A stretch of 64,000 bases of DNA. It comes from DASSQJ01 sp963726295 (GTDB lineage: Bacteria; Actinomycetota; Actinomycetes; Actinomycetales; Dermatophilaceae). The stretch covers positions 620,001 through 684,000 of the forward strand of contig CAVSBW010000001.1 of the NCBI GenBank assembly GCA_963726295.1, in the 5' to 3' direction. Each line of letters starts with the position of its first letter. Positions within the stretch are counted from its first letter, which is position 1. Made by a program: the position numbers and the translations under genes. A model generated the notes under the pieces. That model was not told where the DNA came from and ran no database searches. It saw nothing but the letters and a program-made list of their open reading frames with translations. Shown in pieces: positions 26,209-35,322 of this stretch.

Positions 26209-27612
26209 TCAGTGGCCGGTCAGCCGGTCGAGCAGCGGGACGAGCCGGCTCGGTCGACCCGAGCGCGCCTCGTCGGCCTCGGCCAGCCGGGCGAGCCCCA
26301 GGCCCGCGTTGACACCCAGCCAGCGCAGGGGCTCGGGCTCCCACCGGGGGGACCGGTGGCCGACCCAGGGCAGCTCGGTGAGCGCGGTGGCCCGGCCCAG
26401 CACCAGATCGGCCAGCGTGCGCCCGGCCAGGTTGCTCGCGGCCACGCCGTCGCCCACGTACCCACCGGCCCGGCCGGTGCGGGTCCGGGCGTCCCACGTC
26501 ACGCTCGGGTGCCAGTCACGGGCGATGCCGATCGGCCCGCCCCACGCGTGCGTGAACCCCACGCCGTCGAGTGCGGGCAGCATCGCGGTGAGCGTCCGCC
26601 GCAGGGACGAGAAGACGGGCTCCTCGGTGTCGAACCGGGGCTCCACGGCCGACCCGAGGTGGTACGGCGCACCCCGGCCACCGAACGCGATCCGGTCGTC
26701 ACCGGTGCGCTGGCCGTAGACGACGACATGGCCGTGGTCGGTGAACACCTCGTGTCCGGAGAGCCCGATGCGCCGCCAGCGCTCCTCGCCGAGGGGCTCG
26801 GTGGCCACCATGAGCGAGTACACGGGAACGACGTCGCGGCGGTGGCCCGGCAGCTGCGGGGTCCACGCCTCGGTGGCCAGCACCACCGAGCGCGCGGTCA
26901 GCCGACGGCCGTCCGCGAGCACGACGACCCCGTCGCCGGCGCGGGCCACCCGTACCCCCTCGAGCACGCGGACGCCGAGCCTCCGTGCCGCCGCGGACAG
27001 GCCGTCGACGAGGTCGCGAGGCTGCACCCGGGCGCAGTTCGGGTTGTGGGTGGCGCCCCGCACCCCGGCGGCGTCCAGCCGCTCACCGGCCTCGGCGGCG
27101 GTCAGGTACGTCGTACCGTCACTCCACGCGGCTCCCTGCGCGGCCGCGGCCCGGGCGCGCCGGTCCTGGGCCTCGGTGCGCGCCACAGCGAGGGTGCCGC
27201 CCTTGACGAACCCGCTGCCGAGACCTTCCTCGGTGTCGACCCGGCCGACCTCATCGACCGTGTCCCGCAGCGCGGCCAGGTGGGCGAGCGTGCGGGCCCG
27301 GCCGTGCCGGCGGGCGAACGCGTCGGCGGACACCGGCCAGAGCGCCGAGACCCAGCCGCCGTTGCGACCGCTGGCGCCGAAGCCGGTGTGCTCCGCCTCG
27401 AGCACCACGACGTCGAGCCCCGGCTGCGCGCGCGCCAGGTAGTACGCCGTCCAGAGGCCGGTGAAGCCACCGCCGACCACGGCCACGTCGACGCCGGTGC
27501 CGAGGTCGGCCACGGTCTCCCGCGGGGCGGCTGCCGCACCGTCGACGGCACCGGCGGCCGTGTCCCACCAGAGCGGTCGGGCCCCGGCGTCGGGGCCCGA
27601 CGGGTGGCTCAC
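26209..27612 (-). CDS. FAD-dependent oxidoreductase, gamma-glutamylputrescine oxidase-like (PuuB type)
   Basis: A 467-residue D-amino-acid-oxidase-fold protein. The dinucleotide-binding motif VDVAVVGGGFTGLWTAYYLA lies at about residues 41-60. GASGRNGGWVS is the typical second FAD contact of the GlpD/DAO/PuuB group. The C-terminal YVGDGVAASNLAGRTLADL box closes the FAD site. PuuB-like enzymes oxidise N-gamma-glutamylputrescine; related enzymes act on other amines. The assignment rests on the family and on the flanking putrescine genes. The ATG overlaps the aminotransferase stop by 4 nt, so it is the last gene of the Lrp-aminotransferase-oxidase operon. Confidence 0.8.
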   Translation of the reverse strand: MSHPSGPDAGARPLWWDTAAGAVDGAAAAPRETVADLGTGVDVAVVGGGFTGLWTAYYLARAQPGLDVVVLEAEHTGFGASGRNGGWVSALWPVSADAFARRHGRARTLAHLAALRDTVDEVGRVDTEEGLGSGFVKGGTLAVARTEAQDRRARAAAAQGAAWSDGTTYLTAAEAGERLDAAGVRGATHNPNCARVQPRDLVDGLSAAARRLGVRVLEGVRVARAGDGVVVLADGRRLTARSVVLATEAWTPQLPGHRRDVVPVYSLMVATEPLGEERWRRIGLSGHEVFTDHGHVVVYGQRTGDDRIAFGGRGAPYHLGSAVEPRFDTEEPVFSSLRRTLTAMLPALDGVGFTHAWGGPIGIARDWHPSVTWDARTRTGRAGGYVGDGVAASNLAGRTLADLVLGRATALTELPWVGHRSPRWEPEPLRWLGVNAGLGLARLAEADEARSGRPSRLVPLLDRLTGH

Positions 27613-29048
27613 AGGTGGTTCTCGGCCTCGGTGAGCACCGAGCGCAGCCGGCTCTCGATCTCGTCGAACTCCGCCGGGCCCATCGTCAGCGGCGGGGCCA
27701 GCTGGACCACGGGGTCGCCGCGGTCGTCGGCGCGGCAGTAGAGCCCGGCATCGAACAGCGCCTTGGAGAGGAAGCCGCGCAGCAGCCGCTCGCTCTCGGC
27801 CTCGTCGAAGGTCTCCCGCGTGGCCTTGTCCTTGACCAGCTCGATCCCGTAGAAGTACCCGGCCCCGCGGACGTCGCCCACGAGGGGCAGGTCGAGCAAC
27901 CGCTCGAGGGCCGCGCGGAAGTGCGGGGCGTTCTCGCGGACCCGGTCGTTGAGGCCCTCGCGCTCGAAGATGTCGAGGTTGGCCATCGCGGCCGCCGCCG
28001 AGACCGGGTGCCCGCCCCAGGTGTAGCCGTGCGGGAAGTACGTCGTGCCCTTGCGGAACGGTTCGAAGAGGCGGTCACTGGCGATCATCAGCCCGAGCGG
28101 CGCGTAGCCGCTCGTGACGCCCTTGGCGGTCGTGATGATGTCGGGGACGTAGTTGAAGTCGTCGCACGCGAACATCGAGCCGATGCGGCCGAACGCGCAG
28201 ATCGTCTCGTCCGACACGAGCAGGACGTCGTACTCGTCGCAGATATCCCGGACGCGCTCGAAGTAGCCCGCGGGGGGCGGGAAACAGCCACCGGAGTTCT
28301 GCACGGGCTCGAGGAAGACGGCCGCCACCGAGTCCGGGCCCTCGAACTCGATCGCTTCGGCGATCCGGTCGGCCGCCCACAGGCCGAAGGCCTTCTCGTC
28401 GTCGCGCAGGTGCTCGGGTGCGCGGTACATGTTGGTGTTGGGCACCTTGTGGGTGCCGGGCACGAGCGGCTCGAAGTCGACCCGGGCGGCGGGGATGCCG
28501 GTGATCGACAGGGCTCCGTGCGGGGTGCCGTGGTAGGCGACGGACCGGGAGATCACCTTGTGCTTCGTCGGCTTCCCGGTGAGCTTGAAGTACTGCTTGG
28601 CCAGCTTCCAGGCGGACTCGACCGCCTCGCCGCCACCGGTGCTGAAGAAGACCCGGTTGAGGTCACCGGGCGCGTGGTGGGCCAGGCGCTCGGCGAGCTC
28701 GATGGCCCGCGGGTGGGCATAGGACCAGAGTGGGAAGAACGCCAGCTCGCTGGCCTGCTTCATCATCGCCTCGGCGATCTCGGTTCGGCCGTGTCCGACG
28801 TTGTTGACGAACAGACCGGCCAGGCCGTCGATGTACTCGTTGCCGCGGTCGTCCCAGATGCGCCAGCCGTCACCGCGCACGATGACCGGCACCGAGTGCG
28901 CCAGGCCACCGTCCTCGACGTCCTCGAAGACCGAGTGCCGCGTGAAGTGCATCCACAGGTGGTCGCGGGCCGCGTCGGAATAGGTCTTGCCGGTCGGCGT
29001 GTGGCGCCCGGAGCTCGGCTCCCAGACGTCGTTCGGGTTTGTGGTCAT
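27609..29048 (-). CDS. Class III aminotransferase, putrescine/GABA type
   Basis: A 479-residue PLP enzyme of the omega-aminotransferase family. Motifs are RIWDDRGNEYIDGLAGLFVNNVGHG, NRVFFSTGGGEAVESAWKLA, LVSDETICAFGRIG (PLP-contacting Asp), IITTAKGVTSGYAPLG (Schiff-base lysine) and the FPHGYTWGGHPVSAAAA gate. The AYHGTPHGALSITG stretch is characteristic of the putrescine-pyruvate and aminobutyrate-pyruvate subgroup. It probably transfers an amino group from putrescine (or from GABA) to pyruvate or 2-oxoglutarate. It overlaps the Lrp gene by 4 nt (ATGA) and the downstream oxidase by 4 nt. Confidence 0.85.
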   Translation of the reverse strand: MTTNPNDVWEPSSGRHTPTGKTYSDAARDHLWMHFTRHSVFEDVEDGGLAHSVPVIVRGDGWRIWDDRGNEYIDGLAGLFVNNVGHGRTEIAEAMMKQASELAFFPLWSYAHPRAIELAERLAHHAPGDLNRVFFSTGGGEAVESAWKLAKQYFKLTGKPTKHKVISRSVAYHGTPHGALSITGIPAARVDFEPLVPGTHKVPNTNMYRAPEHLRDDEKAFGLWAADRIAEAIEFEGPDSVAAVFLEPVQNSGGCFPPPAGYFERVRDICDEYDVLLVSDETICAFGRIGSMFACDDFNYVPDIITTAKGVTSGYAPLGLMIASDRLFEPFRKGTTYFPHGYTWGGHPVSAAAAMANLDIFEREGLNDRVRENAPHFRAALERLLDLPLVGDVRGAGYFYGIELVKDKATRETFDEAESERLLRGFLSKALFDAGLYCRADDRGDPVVQLAPPLTMGPAEFDEIESRLRSVLTEAENHL

Positions 29049-29527
29049 CGCGTACCCCAGTTGTAGTGCTGCTTGTTGAGCTTCAGGTAGACGAACGTCT
29101 CGGTCGTCGTGACACCCGGGAGCACCCGGATGTTGTGGGTGAGGAGGTCGAGGAGGTGGTCGTCGTCCTCGCACACGACCTCGACGAGGATGTCGAACGA
29201 GCCCGCCGTGGTGACGACGTAGTCGACCTCGGGGAGGGCGGAGAGGGCGTCGCCGATCCGGAGGAGGTCGCCCTCCGCGCGGATGCCGATCATGGCCTGA
29301 CGGGTGAACCCCACCTGGAGGGGGTCGGTGACCGCGACGATCTGCATGACGTCGGCGTCGAGGAGGCGCTGCACCCGCTGGCGCACGGCTGCCTCGGACA
29401 GACCGACCGACTTGGCGATGGCGGCGTAGGACTGCCGGCCGTCCTCCTGGAGCAGCTCGATGATGCGCTTGGCGACGTCGTCGAGCCGCGTCTCGGGTCC
29501 GCCGCGGGCGGGCTTGTGTCGGGTCAC
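29045..29527 (-). CDS. Lrp/AsnC-family transcriptional regulator
   Basis: A 160-residue regulator. An N-terminal helix-turn-helix (SYAAIAKSVGLSEAAVRQRVQRL) is followed by a RAM effector-binding domain. It ends in LKLNKQHYNWGTR. Members sense amino acids or related metabolites and bind palindromic sites, often autoregulating and controlling divergent genes. It heads the minus-strand aminotransferase-oxidase operon and faces an aldehyde dehydrogenase across a ~180-bp region that holds a perfect palindrome. A role as regulator of polyamine use is therefore likely but inferred. The GTG at 29527 gives the usual short N-terminal arm; the longer in-frame extension runs through the palindrome. Confidence 0.88.
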   Translation of the reverse strand: MTRHKPARGGPETRLDDVAKRIIELLQEDGRQSYAAIAKSVGLSEAAVRQRVQRLLDADVMQIVAVTDPLQVGFTRQAMIGIRAEGDLLRIGDALSALPEVDYVVTTAGSFDILVEVVCEDDDHLLDLLTHNIRVLPGVTTTETFVYLKLNKQHYNWGTR

Positions 29528-29570
29528 CGCGCCATCGTGGCTCGTCGGCCGCCGCCGCGCAAGTCCCCAC

Positions 29571-29587
29571 GCCACTGATTCAGTGGC
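29571..29587. promoter_or_regulatory. Perfect 17-bp palindrome, candidate Lrp operator
   Basis: GCCACTGA-T-TCAGTGGC is a perfect inverted repeat with one central base. It lies 44 bp upstream of the lrp start and 122 bp before the divergent dehydrogenase. Lrp/AsnC proteins typically recognise ~15-bp palindromes of this kind. Confidence 0.7.
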
Positions 29588-29598
29588 ATTGCTGACCC

Positions 29599-29644
29599 AA
29601 TTCACTACTTTCCTGAGGAATCCATGGTCGTGACCTAGTGATTT
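29599..29644. promoter_or_regulatory. Second inverted repeat in the lrp-dehydrogenase region
   Basis: AATTCACTA (29599-29607) and TAGTGATTT (29636-29644) match at 8 of 9 positions as inverted repeats, 28 bp apart. Both contain CACT/AGTG, the core of the neighbouring 17-bp palindrome. The pair may be further half-sites for the same regulator. Confidence 0.45.
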
Positions 29645-29709
29645 CGATGTTCTGCCGTTAGCATCTGCGCACGTCCACCAGACCTGCCGAACCCGGGAGC
29701 GCCACCGCC

Positions 29710-31158
29710 ATGACCAACCCTCGAGCCCTGCGCAACTTCGTCGGTGGGGAGTACGTCGACGCGAGGTCCGACGAGACCACCGACGTCGTCAACCCCGCGA
29801 CCGGCGCCGTGGTCGCCAAGGCCCCGGTGAGCAGCCAGGCCGACGTCGACACCGCCTACGCCGCCGCCGACAAGGCGTTCGCCGAGTGGGGGCGGGTGAC
29901 CCCCGCCGAGCGCCAGCAGGCGCTGCTCAAGTTCGCGGACGCCATCGAGGCGCGCGCCGAGGACTTCATCACGCTGGAGTCCGAGAACACCGGCAAGATC
30001 CACGCCCTCGTCGCCAGCGAGGAGATCCCGCCGATGGTCGACCAGCTCCGCTTCTTCGCGGGCGCCGCCCGCGTTCTGGAGGGACGGTCCGCCGGCGAGT
30101 ACATGGCCGGTCACACCTCGTGGATCCGCCGCGAGCCGATCGGCGTCGTCGGCCAGGTCACCCCGTGGAACTACCCCATGATGATGGCGATGTGGAAGAT
30201 CGCCCCGGCGCTCGCCGCAGGCAACAGCATCGTCCTCAAGCCGAGCGACACCACCCCCGAGACCACGCTCCTCCTCGCCGAGCTCGCGGCCGAGTTCCTC
30301 CCGGCCGGCACGTTCAACGTGGTCACCGGTGACCGCGAGACCGGCCGTGCGCTCGTCGAGCACCGCACGCCCTCCCTGGTGGCGATCACCGGCTCGGTCC
30401 GGGCCGGGGCCGAGGTCGCCGCGAGCGCCGCCCCGAACATCAAGCGGGTCCACCTCGAGCTCGGGGGCAAGGCGCCCGTGGTCGTGTTCGACGACGCCGA
30501 CATCGAGGCCGCGGTCGAGGGCATCGCCACCGCGGGCTACTTCAACTCCGGCCAGGACTGCACCGCCGCCACGCGCGTGCTCGCCGCGCCGCGGATCCAC
30601 GACGACTTCGTGGCCGCGCTCTCCGAGTACGCGAAGACCTCCGTCGCGGTCGGGCACCCCCATGACGACGACGCCCTCGTCGGACCGGTCAACAACCCGG
30701 CGCAGCTCGAGCGGGTCTCCGGGTTCCTCGAGCGCCTTCCCGGCCATGCGAGCATCGACGCCGGTGGGCAGCGCGTCGGGGACTCCTTCGCCGACGGCTT
30801 CTTCATCGAGCCCACCGTCGTCTCCGGGCTGCGACAGGACGACGAGGCGGTCCAGAACGAGATCTTCGGACCCGTCATCACCGTGCAGCGCTTCAGCGAC
30901 GAGGACGAGGCCATCCGCTGGGCCAACGACGTCGAGTACGGACTGGCCTCCAGCGTCTGGACCCGGGACTTCGGCCGTGCCATGCGCATGTCGCGCGCCC
31001 TCGACTTCGGCTGCGTCTGGATCAACACCCACATCCCCGTCGTCGCGGAGATGCCGCACGGCGGGTACAAGAAGTCCGGCTACGGCAAGGACCTCTCCAT
31101 GTACGGCTTCGAGGACTACACCCGAATCAAGCACGTCATGGCCAACATCGAGATCTGA
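29710..31158 (+). CDS. Aldehyde dehydrogenase, gamma-aminobutyraldehyde dehydrogenase type
   Basis: A 482-residue NAD(P)-dependent dehydrogenase. The cofactor loop reads IGVVGQVTPWNYPMMMAMWK. The general-base glutamate is in HLELGGKAPVVVF and the nucleophile cysteine in FNSGQDCTAATRV. The HTSWIRREPIG context, the SGQDC form of the Cys motif and the MPHGGYKKSGYGKDLS end resemble PatD/YdcW enzymes, which oxidise 4-aminobutanal to GABA. It is divergent from the Lrp regulator and leads directly into the pot genes (8-bp gap to potD). In context it would follow putrescine deamination. A related betaine-aldehyde specificity cannot be excluded. Confidence 0.88.
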   Translation: MTNPRALRNFVGGEYVDARSDETTDVVNPATGAVVAKAPVSSQADVDTAYAAADKAFAEWGRVTPAERQQALLKFADAIEARAEDFITLESENTGKIHALVASEEIPPMVDQLRFFAGAARVLEGRSAGEYMAGHTSWIRREPIGVVGQVTPWNYPMMMAMWKIAPALAAGNSIVLKPSDTTPETTLLLAELAAEFLPAGTFNVVTGDRETGRALVEHRTPSLVAITGSVRAGAEVAASAAPNIKRVHLELGGKAPVVVFDDADIEAAVEGIATAGYFNSGQDCTAATRVLAAPRIHDDFVAALSEYAKTSVAVGHPHDDDALVGPVNNPAQLERVSGFLERLPGHASIDAGGQRVGDSFADGFFIEPTVVSGLRQDDEAVQNEIFGPVITVQRFSDEDEAIRWANDVEYGLASSVWTRDFGRAMRMSRALDFGCVWINTHIPVVAEMPHGGYKKSGYGKDLSMYGFEDYTRIKHVMANIEI

Positions 31159-31166
31159 GAAACCAG

Positions 31167-32405
31167 ATGCCACTGCGCCGGCGGCCCCCGGCCGACCCCA
31201 CGACGCGCGGGCTCGTGCGCGCCGCCCGCTCCCTCGACCTCAGCCGTCGCTCACTCCTGACGACGGCGACGGTCGGGGGTGCCGCCGCAGCTCTCGCCGC
31301 CTGCGCCCCGCCCGCGCCCCCCGCGGGCGGGGCGACCGAGCTGAAGCTGCCGCAGGACCTCTCCGACACGGAGAAGACCGTTCGCTGGTCGAACTGGACC
31401 GCCTACCTCGACTACGACGAGGACACCAAGACCTACCCGACCCTCGAGGCCTTCATGAAGGAGAGCGGCCTGGAGGCCTCGTACTCGGAGGACATCGAGG
31501 ACAACGACTCCTACTTCAACAAGATCGCCCCGCAGCTGCGCGCCGGCCAGGACGTCGGGGCGGACATCTTCGTCTTCACCGACTGGATGGCCAACCGGGT
31601 CATCCGCGAGCAGCTGTGCCAGCCGCTCGAGATCATCCGTATGCCCAACGCGCCCAACCTCCTCGACTCGCTGAAGGACGTCAGCTTCGACCCGGGGCGC
31701 ACCCACTCCCTGACGTGGCAGTCCGGCTTCGCCGGCCTCGGCTACGACTCGAGCAAGGTGAGCCGCCCCCTGAAGTCGCTCGACGACCTGTGGCAGGACG
31801 ACCTCAAGGGCCGGATCGTCGTCCTCAGCGAGTTCCGGGACACCGTGGCGCTGGCCATGCAGTCCCAGGGCGTCGACATCACCTCCGGCTGGGGCAGGAC
31901 CGAGTTCGAGAACGGCGTCGCCCTCATCCAGCAGAAGCTCGACGAGGGCTACATCCGCAAGATCAAGGGCAACTCCTACCTGGAGGACCTCAAGTCCGGG
32001 AACGCCCTCGCGGGCATCGTCTGGAGCGGGGACATCTTCGTCCTCCAGGCCGAGACCGGTAACGACGCGTGGAAGTTCGTCATCCCCGAGTCGGGCGGAA
32101 CGATCTGGAGCGACAACCTGATGATCCCCATCACCTCGCCGCACCGGCGCAACGCGATGACGCTGATGAACCACTACTACGACCCGGCCGTGGCGGCCGA
32201 GGTCGCGGCGTGGGTCAACTACGTCTGCCCCGTGCAGGGAGCCCAGGAGGAGCTCGCCAAGACCGATCCGGACCTCGCCGAGAGCCCGTTCATCTTCCCA
32301 TCGGCGAGGTACATCGCCGACAACAACATCCAGGGGTTCCCGGCGCTGGCGCCGGCCGAGGACCAGGAGTACAGCGCCATGTGGCAGAAGGTCCTGGGCA
32401 ACTGA
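31167..32405 (+). CDS. potD: Spermidine/putrescine-binding lipoprotein of an ABC importer (PotD-like)
   Basis: A 412-residue extracellular solute-binding protein. Its N-terminus carries twin arginines (LSRRSLLTTATVGG) and a lipobox ending in Cys46 (LAAC), which suggests Tat export and lipid attachment. The mature part matches the PotD/PotF family: VRWSNWTAYLDYDED, DIFVFTDWMANRVI, GIVWSGDIFVLQAE and the GTIWSDNLMIPITSPH pocket segment. It delivers polyamine to PotBC. The stop overlaps the potA start by one base (TGATG). Confidence 0.92.
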   Translation: MPLRRRPPADPTTRGLVRAARSLDLSRRSLLTTATVGGAAAALAACAPPAPPAGGATELKLPQDLSDTEKTVRWSNWTAYLDYDEDTKTYPTLEAFMKESGLEASYSEDIEDNDSYFNKIAPQLRAGQDVGADIFVFTDWMANRVIREQLCQPLEIIRMPNAPNLLDSLKDVSFDPGRTHSLTWQSGFAGLGYDSSKVSRPLKSLDDLWQDDLKGRIVVLSEFRDTVALAMQSQGVDITSGWGRTEFENGVALIQQKLDEGYIRKIKGNSYLEDLKSGNALAGIVWSGDIFVLQAETGNDAWKFVIPESGGTIWSDNLMIPITSPHRRNAMTLMNHYYDPAVAAEVAAWVNYVCPVQGAQEELAKTDPDLAESPFIFPSARYIADNNIQGFPALAPAEDQEYSAMWQKVLGN

Positions 32406-33544
32406 TGGCGACCAAGGGCAGCGGGTTCCGGGAGGCCCGCGGTGACCTCCGACTCGAGTCGGTGACGAAGGCCTTCGGCGACTTCACCGCGGTCGACGAC
32501 CTCGACCTCGTGGTGCCTCGTGGCTCGTTCTTCGCACTGCTCGGCCCGTCGGGGTGCGGCAAGACGACGACGCTGCGGATGGTCGCCGGACTCGAGCAGC
32601 CCACGAACGGCCGAGTCCTCATCGGCGACACCGACCTCACGGGCAGCCGTCCGTACGAGCGGCCGGTTAACACGGTGTTCCAGAGCTACGCGCTCTTCCC
32701 GCACCTCTCGATCCGCGACAACGTGACCTTCGGGCCCAGGCGCCGGGGGCAGAAGGACAACGCGAAGCTGGCCGACGATGCCCTGAGCCTGGTCCAGATG
32801 GACCATCTCGCCGGCCGCAAGCCCGGCCAGCTCTCCGGTGGTCAGCAGCAGCGGGTGGCGCTGGCCCGGGCGATCGTCAACCGCCCCGAGGTGCTCCTCC
32901 TCGACGAACCGCTCGGCGCGCTCGACCTCAAGCTGCGCCGCCAGATGCAGGTCGAGCTGAAGCGGATCCAGACCGAGGTGGGCCTCACCTTCATCCACGT
33001 CACCCACGACCAGGAGGAGGCCATGACCATGGCCGACACCGTCGCGGTGATGAACCACGGACGGATCGAGCAGATGGGGGCGCCGGCCGAGCTCTACGAC
33101 CTGCCGCTCACCTCGTTCGTCGCGAACTTCGTCGGGCGCTCCAACCTCGGCACGGGCGAGGTCGTCGACCGCGACGGTGAGCACCTGGTGGCGAACGTCC
33201 ACGGGACCAAGGTGCGGGTGCCGCTGGCGCGCTCCACCGCCAAGGACGGCCGGGTGACCTTCGGCGTGCGGCCGGAGAAGGTGCGCGTCATGCGGCACCT
33301 TCCCGAGGGGTCGGGTGACGACGTCAAGGGCACCGTGCTCGACGTCTCCTTCACCGGTGTCGCGACGGAGTACCTCGTGCAGCTACCCAGTGGGGCGGTG
33401 TGGAGCTGCTACGAGCAGAACCTCGACGTCGACCCCGTCGACCTCCGGCCGGGTGACGAGGTGTGGATCGCGTGGAACGCCGCCCATGCCTTCACCGTGC
33501 CCGTCGACGAGGCGGAGGCCCGGGCAGCGGCTGAGGCGGTCTGA
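32405..33544 (+). CDS. potA: Spermidine/putrescine ABC transporter ATP-binding protein
   Basis: A 379-residue ABC ATPase. Walker A is GPSGCGKTT (residues 47-55), the signature is LSGGQQQRVALARAI, Walker B is VLLLDEPLGALD, and the switch histidine is in HVTHDQEEAMTMAD. A C-terminal TOBE-type regulatory domain follows from about residue 240, with FGVRPEKVRVM. Seen length and the TOBE domain fit PotA/PotG rather than amino acid importers. It is translationally coupled to potD by a 1-nt overlap and precedes potB after 1 bp. Confidence 0.94.
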   Translation: MATKGSGFREARGDLRLESVTKAFGDFTAVDDLDLVVPRGSFFALLGPSGCGKTTTLRMVAGLEQPTNGRVLIGDTDLTGSRPYERPVNTVFQSYALFPHLSIRDNVTFGPRRRGQKDNAKLADDALSLVQMDHLAGRKPGQLSGGQQQRVALARAIVNRPEVLLLDEPLGALDLKLRRQMQVELKRIQTEVGLTFIHVTHDQEEAMTMADTVAVMNHGRIEQMGAPAELYDLPLTSFVANFVGRSNLGTGEVVDRDGEHLVANVHGTKVRVPLARSTAKDGRVTFGVRPEKVRVMRHLPEGSGDDVKGTVLDVSFTGVATEYLVQLPSGAVWSCYEQNLDVDPVDLRPGDEVWIAWNAAHAFTVPVDEAEARAAAEAV

Positions 33545-33545
33545 C

Positions 33546-34460
33546 ATGAGCGCACTCGCCCACGTGGCGGGCGGCCAGCCGACGGGGGTGGCCCCGGAAC
33601 CGCCGCCGCGGCCGGCCCGGAAGAGCCGCCTTGCCTACCTGCTGCTGCTCCCCGGTGCGCTGTGGCTCCTGCTGTTCTTCGTCATCCCGCTCGTCCAGCT
33701 GTTCACGGTCAGCCTCCAGTCGCAGCTCCCGGGATTCCCGGGCTACTACTACCGCGACATCAACTTCTCGAACTACCTCACGGCACTGACCGACTTCGCG
33801 CCCCAGTTCGGCCGCTCGCTGCTCTTCGCGGGTCTCGCGACGTTCTTCGCCTTCTGCCTGGCCTACCCCCTGGCCTACGCGATGGCGTTCAAGGCCGGCC
33901 GGTGGCGCAACGTCATGCTCATCGCCGTCGTCGCTCCCTTCTTCACCTCGTTCATCCTGCGCACCGTCGCCTGGCGCCAGATCCTCGCCGACGAGGGGCC
34001 GGTCGCATCGACCCTCAACGCCCTCCACCTGCTGCCGGGTGGACACATCACCGAGACCTGGGCGGCCGTGGTGGCCGGCCTCACGTACAACTTCCTGCCG
34101 TTCATGGTGCTGCCCATCTACGCCTCGCTGGAGCGCGCGGACCACCGCGTCATCGAGGCCAGCGGTGACCTGTACGCCAACGGGTTCACGACCTTCCGGA
34201 CGGTCACCCTGCCGATCAGCATGCCCGGCGTCATCGCGGGCACGCTCCTCACCTTCATCCCCGCCGCCGGTGACTACGTCAACGCCGACCTGCTCGGGTC
34301 GGAGAGCGACAAGATGGTCGGCAACGTCATCGAGAGCCAGTTCTTCAAGGTGCTCGGCGGCTTCCCGGTGGCGGCGGCCCTCTCCTTCACGCTGATGGCC
34401 CTCATCCTCGCGATGGTCTTCGTCTACGTGCGCCGCTTCGGGACCGAGGAGCTCCTCTGA
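33546..34460 (+). CDS. potB: Spermidine/putrescine ABC transporter permease PotB
   Basis: A 304-residue permease with six predicted membrane helices. The first starts at LAYLLLLPGALWLLLFFVIPL. The EAA-type cytoplasmic loop (EASGDLYANGFTTFRTVTLPISMPGVIAG) contacts the ATPase. AYAMAFKAGRWRNVMLI lies before helix 3. These match PotB/PotH. ATG 33546 lies 1 bp after the potA stop, and the stop overlaps potC by one base. Confidence 0.93.
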   Translation: MSALAHVAGGQPTGVAPEPPPRPARKSRLAYLLLLPGALWLLLFFVIPLVQLFTVSLQSQLPGFPGYYYRDINFSNYLTALTDFAPQFGRSLLFAGLATFFAFCLAYPLAYAMAFKAGRWRNVMLIAVVAPFFTSFILRTVAWRQILADEGPVASTLNALHLLPGGHITETWAAVVAGLTYNFLPFMVLPIYASLERADHRVIEASGDLYANGFTTFRTVTLPISMPGVIAGTLLTFIPAAGDYVNADLLGSESDKMVGNVIESQFFKVLGGFPVAAALSFTLMALILAMVFVYVRRFGTEELL

Positions 34461-35260
34461 TGCGCTGGGCCCGTGACCGGTTCTCGATGATCGTCGCGAT
34501 CCTCGTCCTGCTCTACCTGTTCCTCCCGGTCGCCTACACGTTCGTCTTCTCGTTCAACAACTACCGGAAGTCCAACATCGTCTGGAACCCGGTGGGCAGC
34601 CCGACCCTCAAGCACTGGGAGAACCCGTGCGGGGCGCCGGGGGTCTGCGAGTCGCTCGTCACCTCGCTCGAGGTCGGGCTCATCGCGACGGTGATCGCCA
34701 CCGTGATCGGCACGCTCCTCGCGTTCGCCCTGGTGCGGCACCGCTTCCGCGGGCGCGGCGTCAGCAACATCCTCGTGTTCGTGCCGATGGCGACCCCGGA
34801 GATCGTCCTCGGGGCGAGCCTGCTGACGATCTTCGTCCAGGGCTTCTCGCGGGTCGGGCTCCAGCTGGGGTTCTGGACGATCGTCATCGCCCACATCATG
34901 TTCTGCATCAGCTTCGTCGTCGTCACCGTGAAGGCGCGGCTGCTCAGCCTCGACCCCCGGCTCGAGGAGGCGGCCCAGGACCTGTACGCCGGTGCGGGGA
35001 GCACCTTCTGGAGGGTCACCTTCCCTCTCGTCCTCCCCGGCATCGTCGGCGCGGCGCTGCTGTCCTTCTCGCTGTCCTTCGACGACTTCATCATCACGAA
35101 CTTCGTCTCCGGCAACGAGACGACGTTCCCCAAGTTCGTCTACGTCTCCTACCTGCGCGGAATCCCCGCGCAGGCCAACGTCATCGGGTTCTCGATGTTC
35201 GTCATCGCGCTGCTCCTCGTCGTCGGGGGGCAGGCGGCGGGTCGGGCCCGACGGAAGTGA
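34460..35260 (+). CDS. potC: Spermidine/putrescine ABC transporter permease PotC
   Basis: A 266-residue permease, the partner of PotB. YLFLPVAYTFVFSFNNYR is the first membrane segment. The coupling loop is EAAQDLYAGAGSTFWRVTFPLVLPGIVG, and FDDFIITNFVSGNETTFP is the characteristic PotC/PotI segment before the last helix. The start overlaps potB (TGATG). The gene ends in a short basic tail (GGQAAGRARRK). The next gene begins 62 bp later. Confidence 0.93.
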   Translation: MRWARDRFSMIVAILVLLYLFLPVAYTFVFSFNNYRKSNIVWNPVGSPTLKHWENPCGAPGVCESLVTSLEVGLIATVIATVIGTLLAFALVRHRFRGRGVSNILVFVPMATPEIVLGASLLTIFVQGFSRVGLQLGFWTIVIAHIMFCISFVVVTVKARLLSLDPRLEEAAQDLYAGAGSTFWRVTFPLVLPGIVGAALLSFSLSFDDFIITNFVSGNETTFPKFVYVSYLRGIPAQANVIGFSMFVIALLLVVGGQAAGRARRK

Positions 35261-35322
35261 CCTCACCAGGCCCGGCGCCGGGCACCCCGGCCCGGCGCGA
35301 CCACGAGCAGACAGGACCCCCC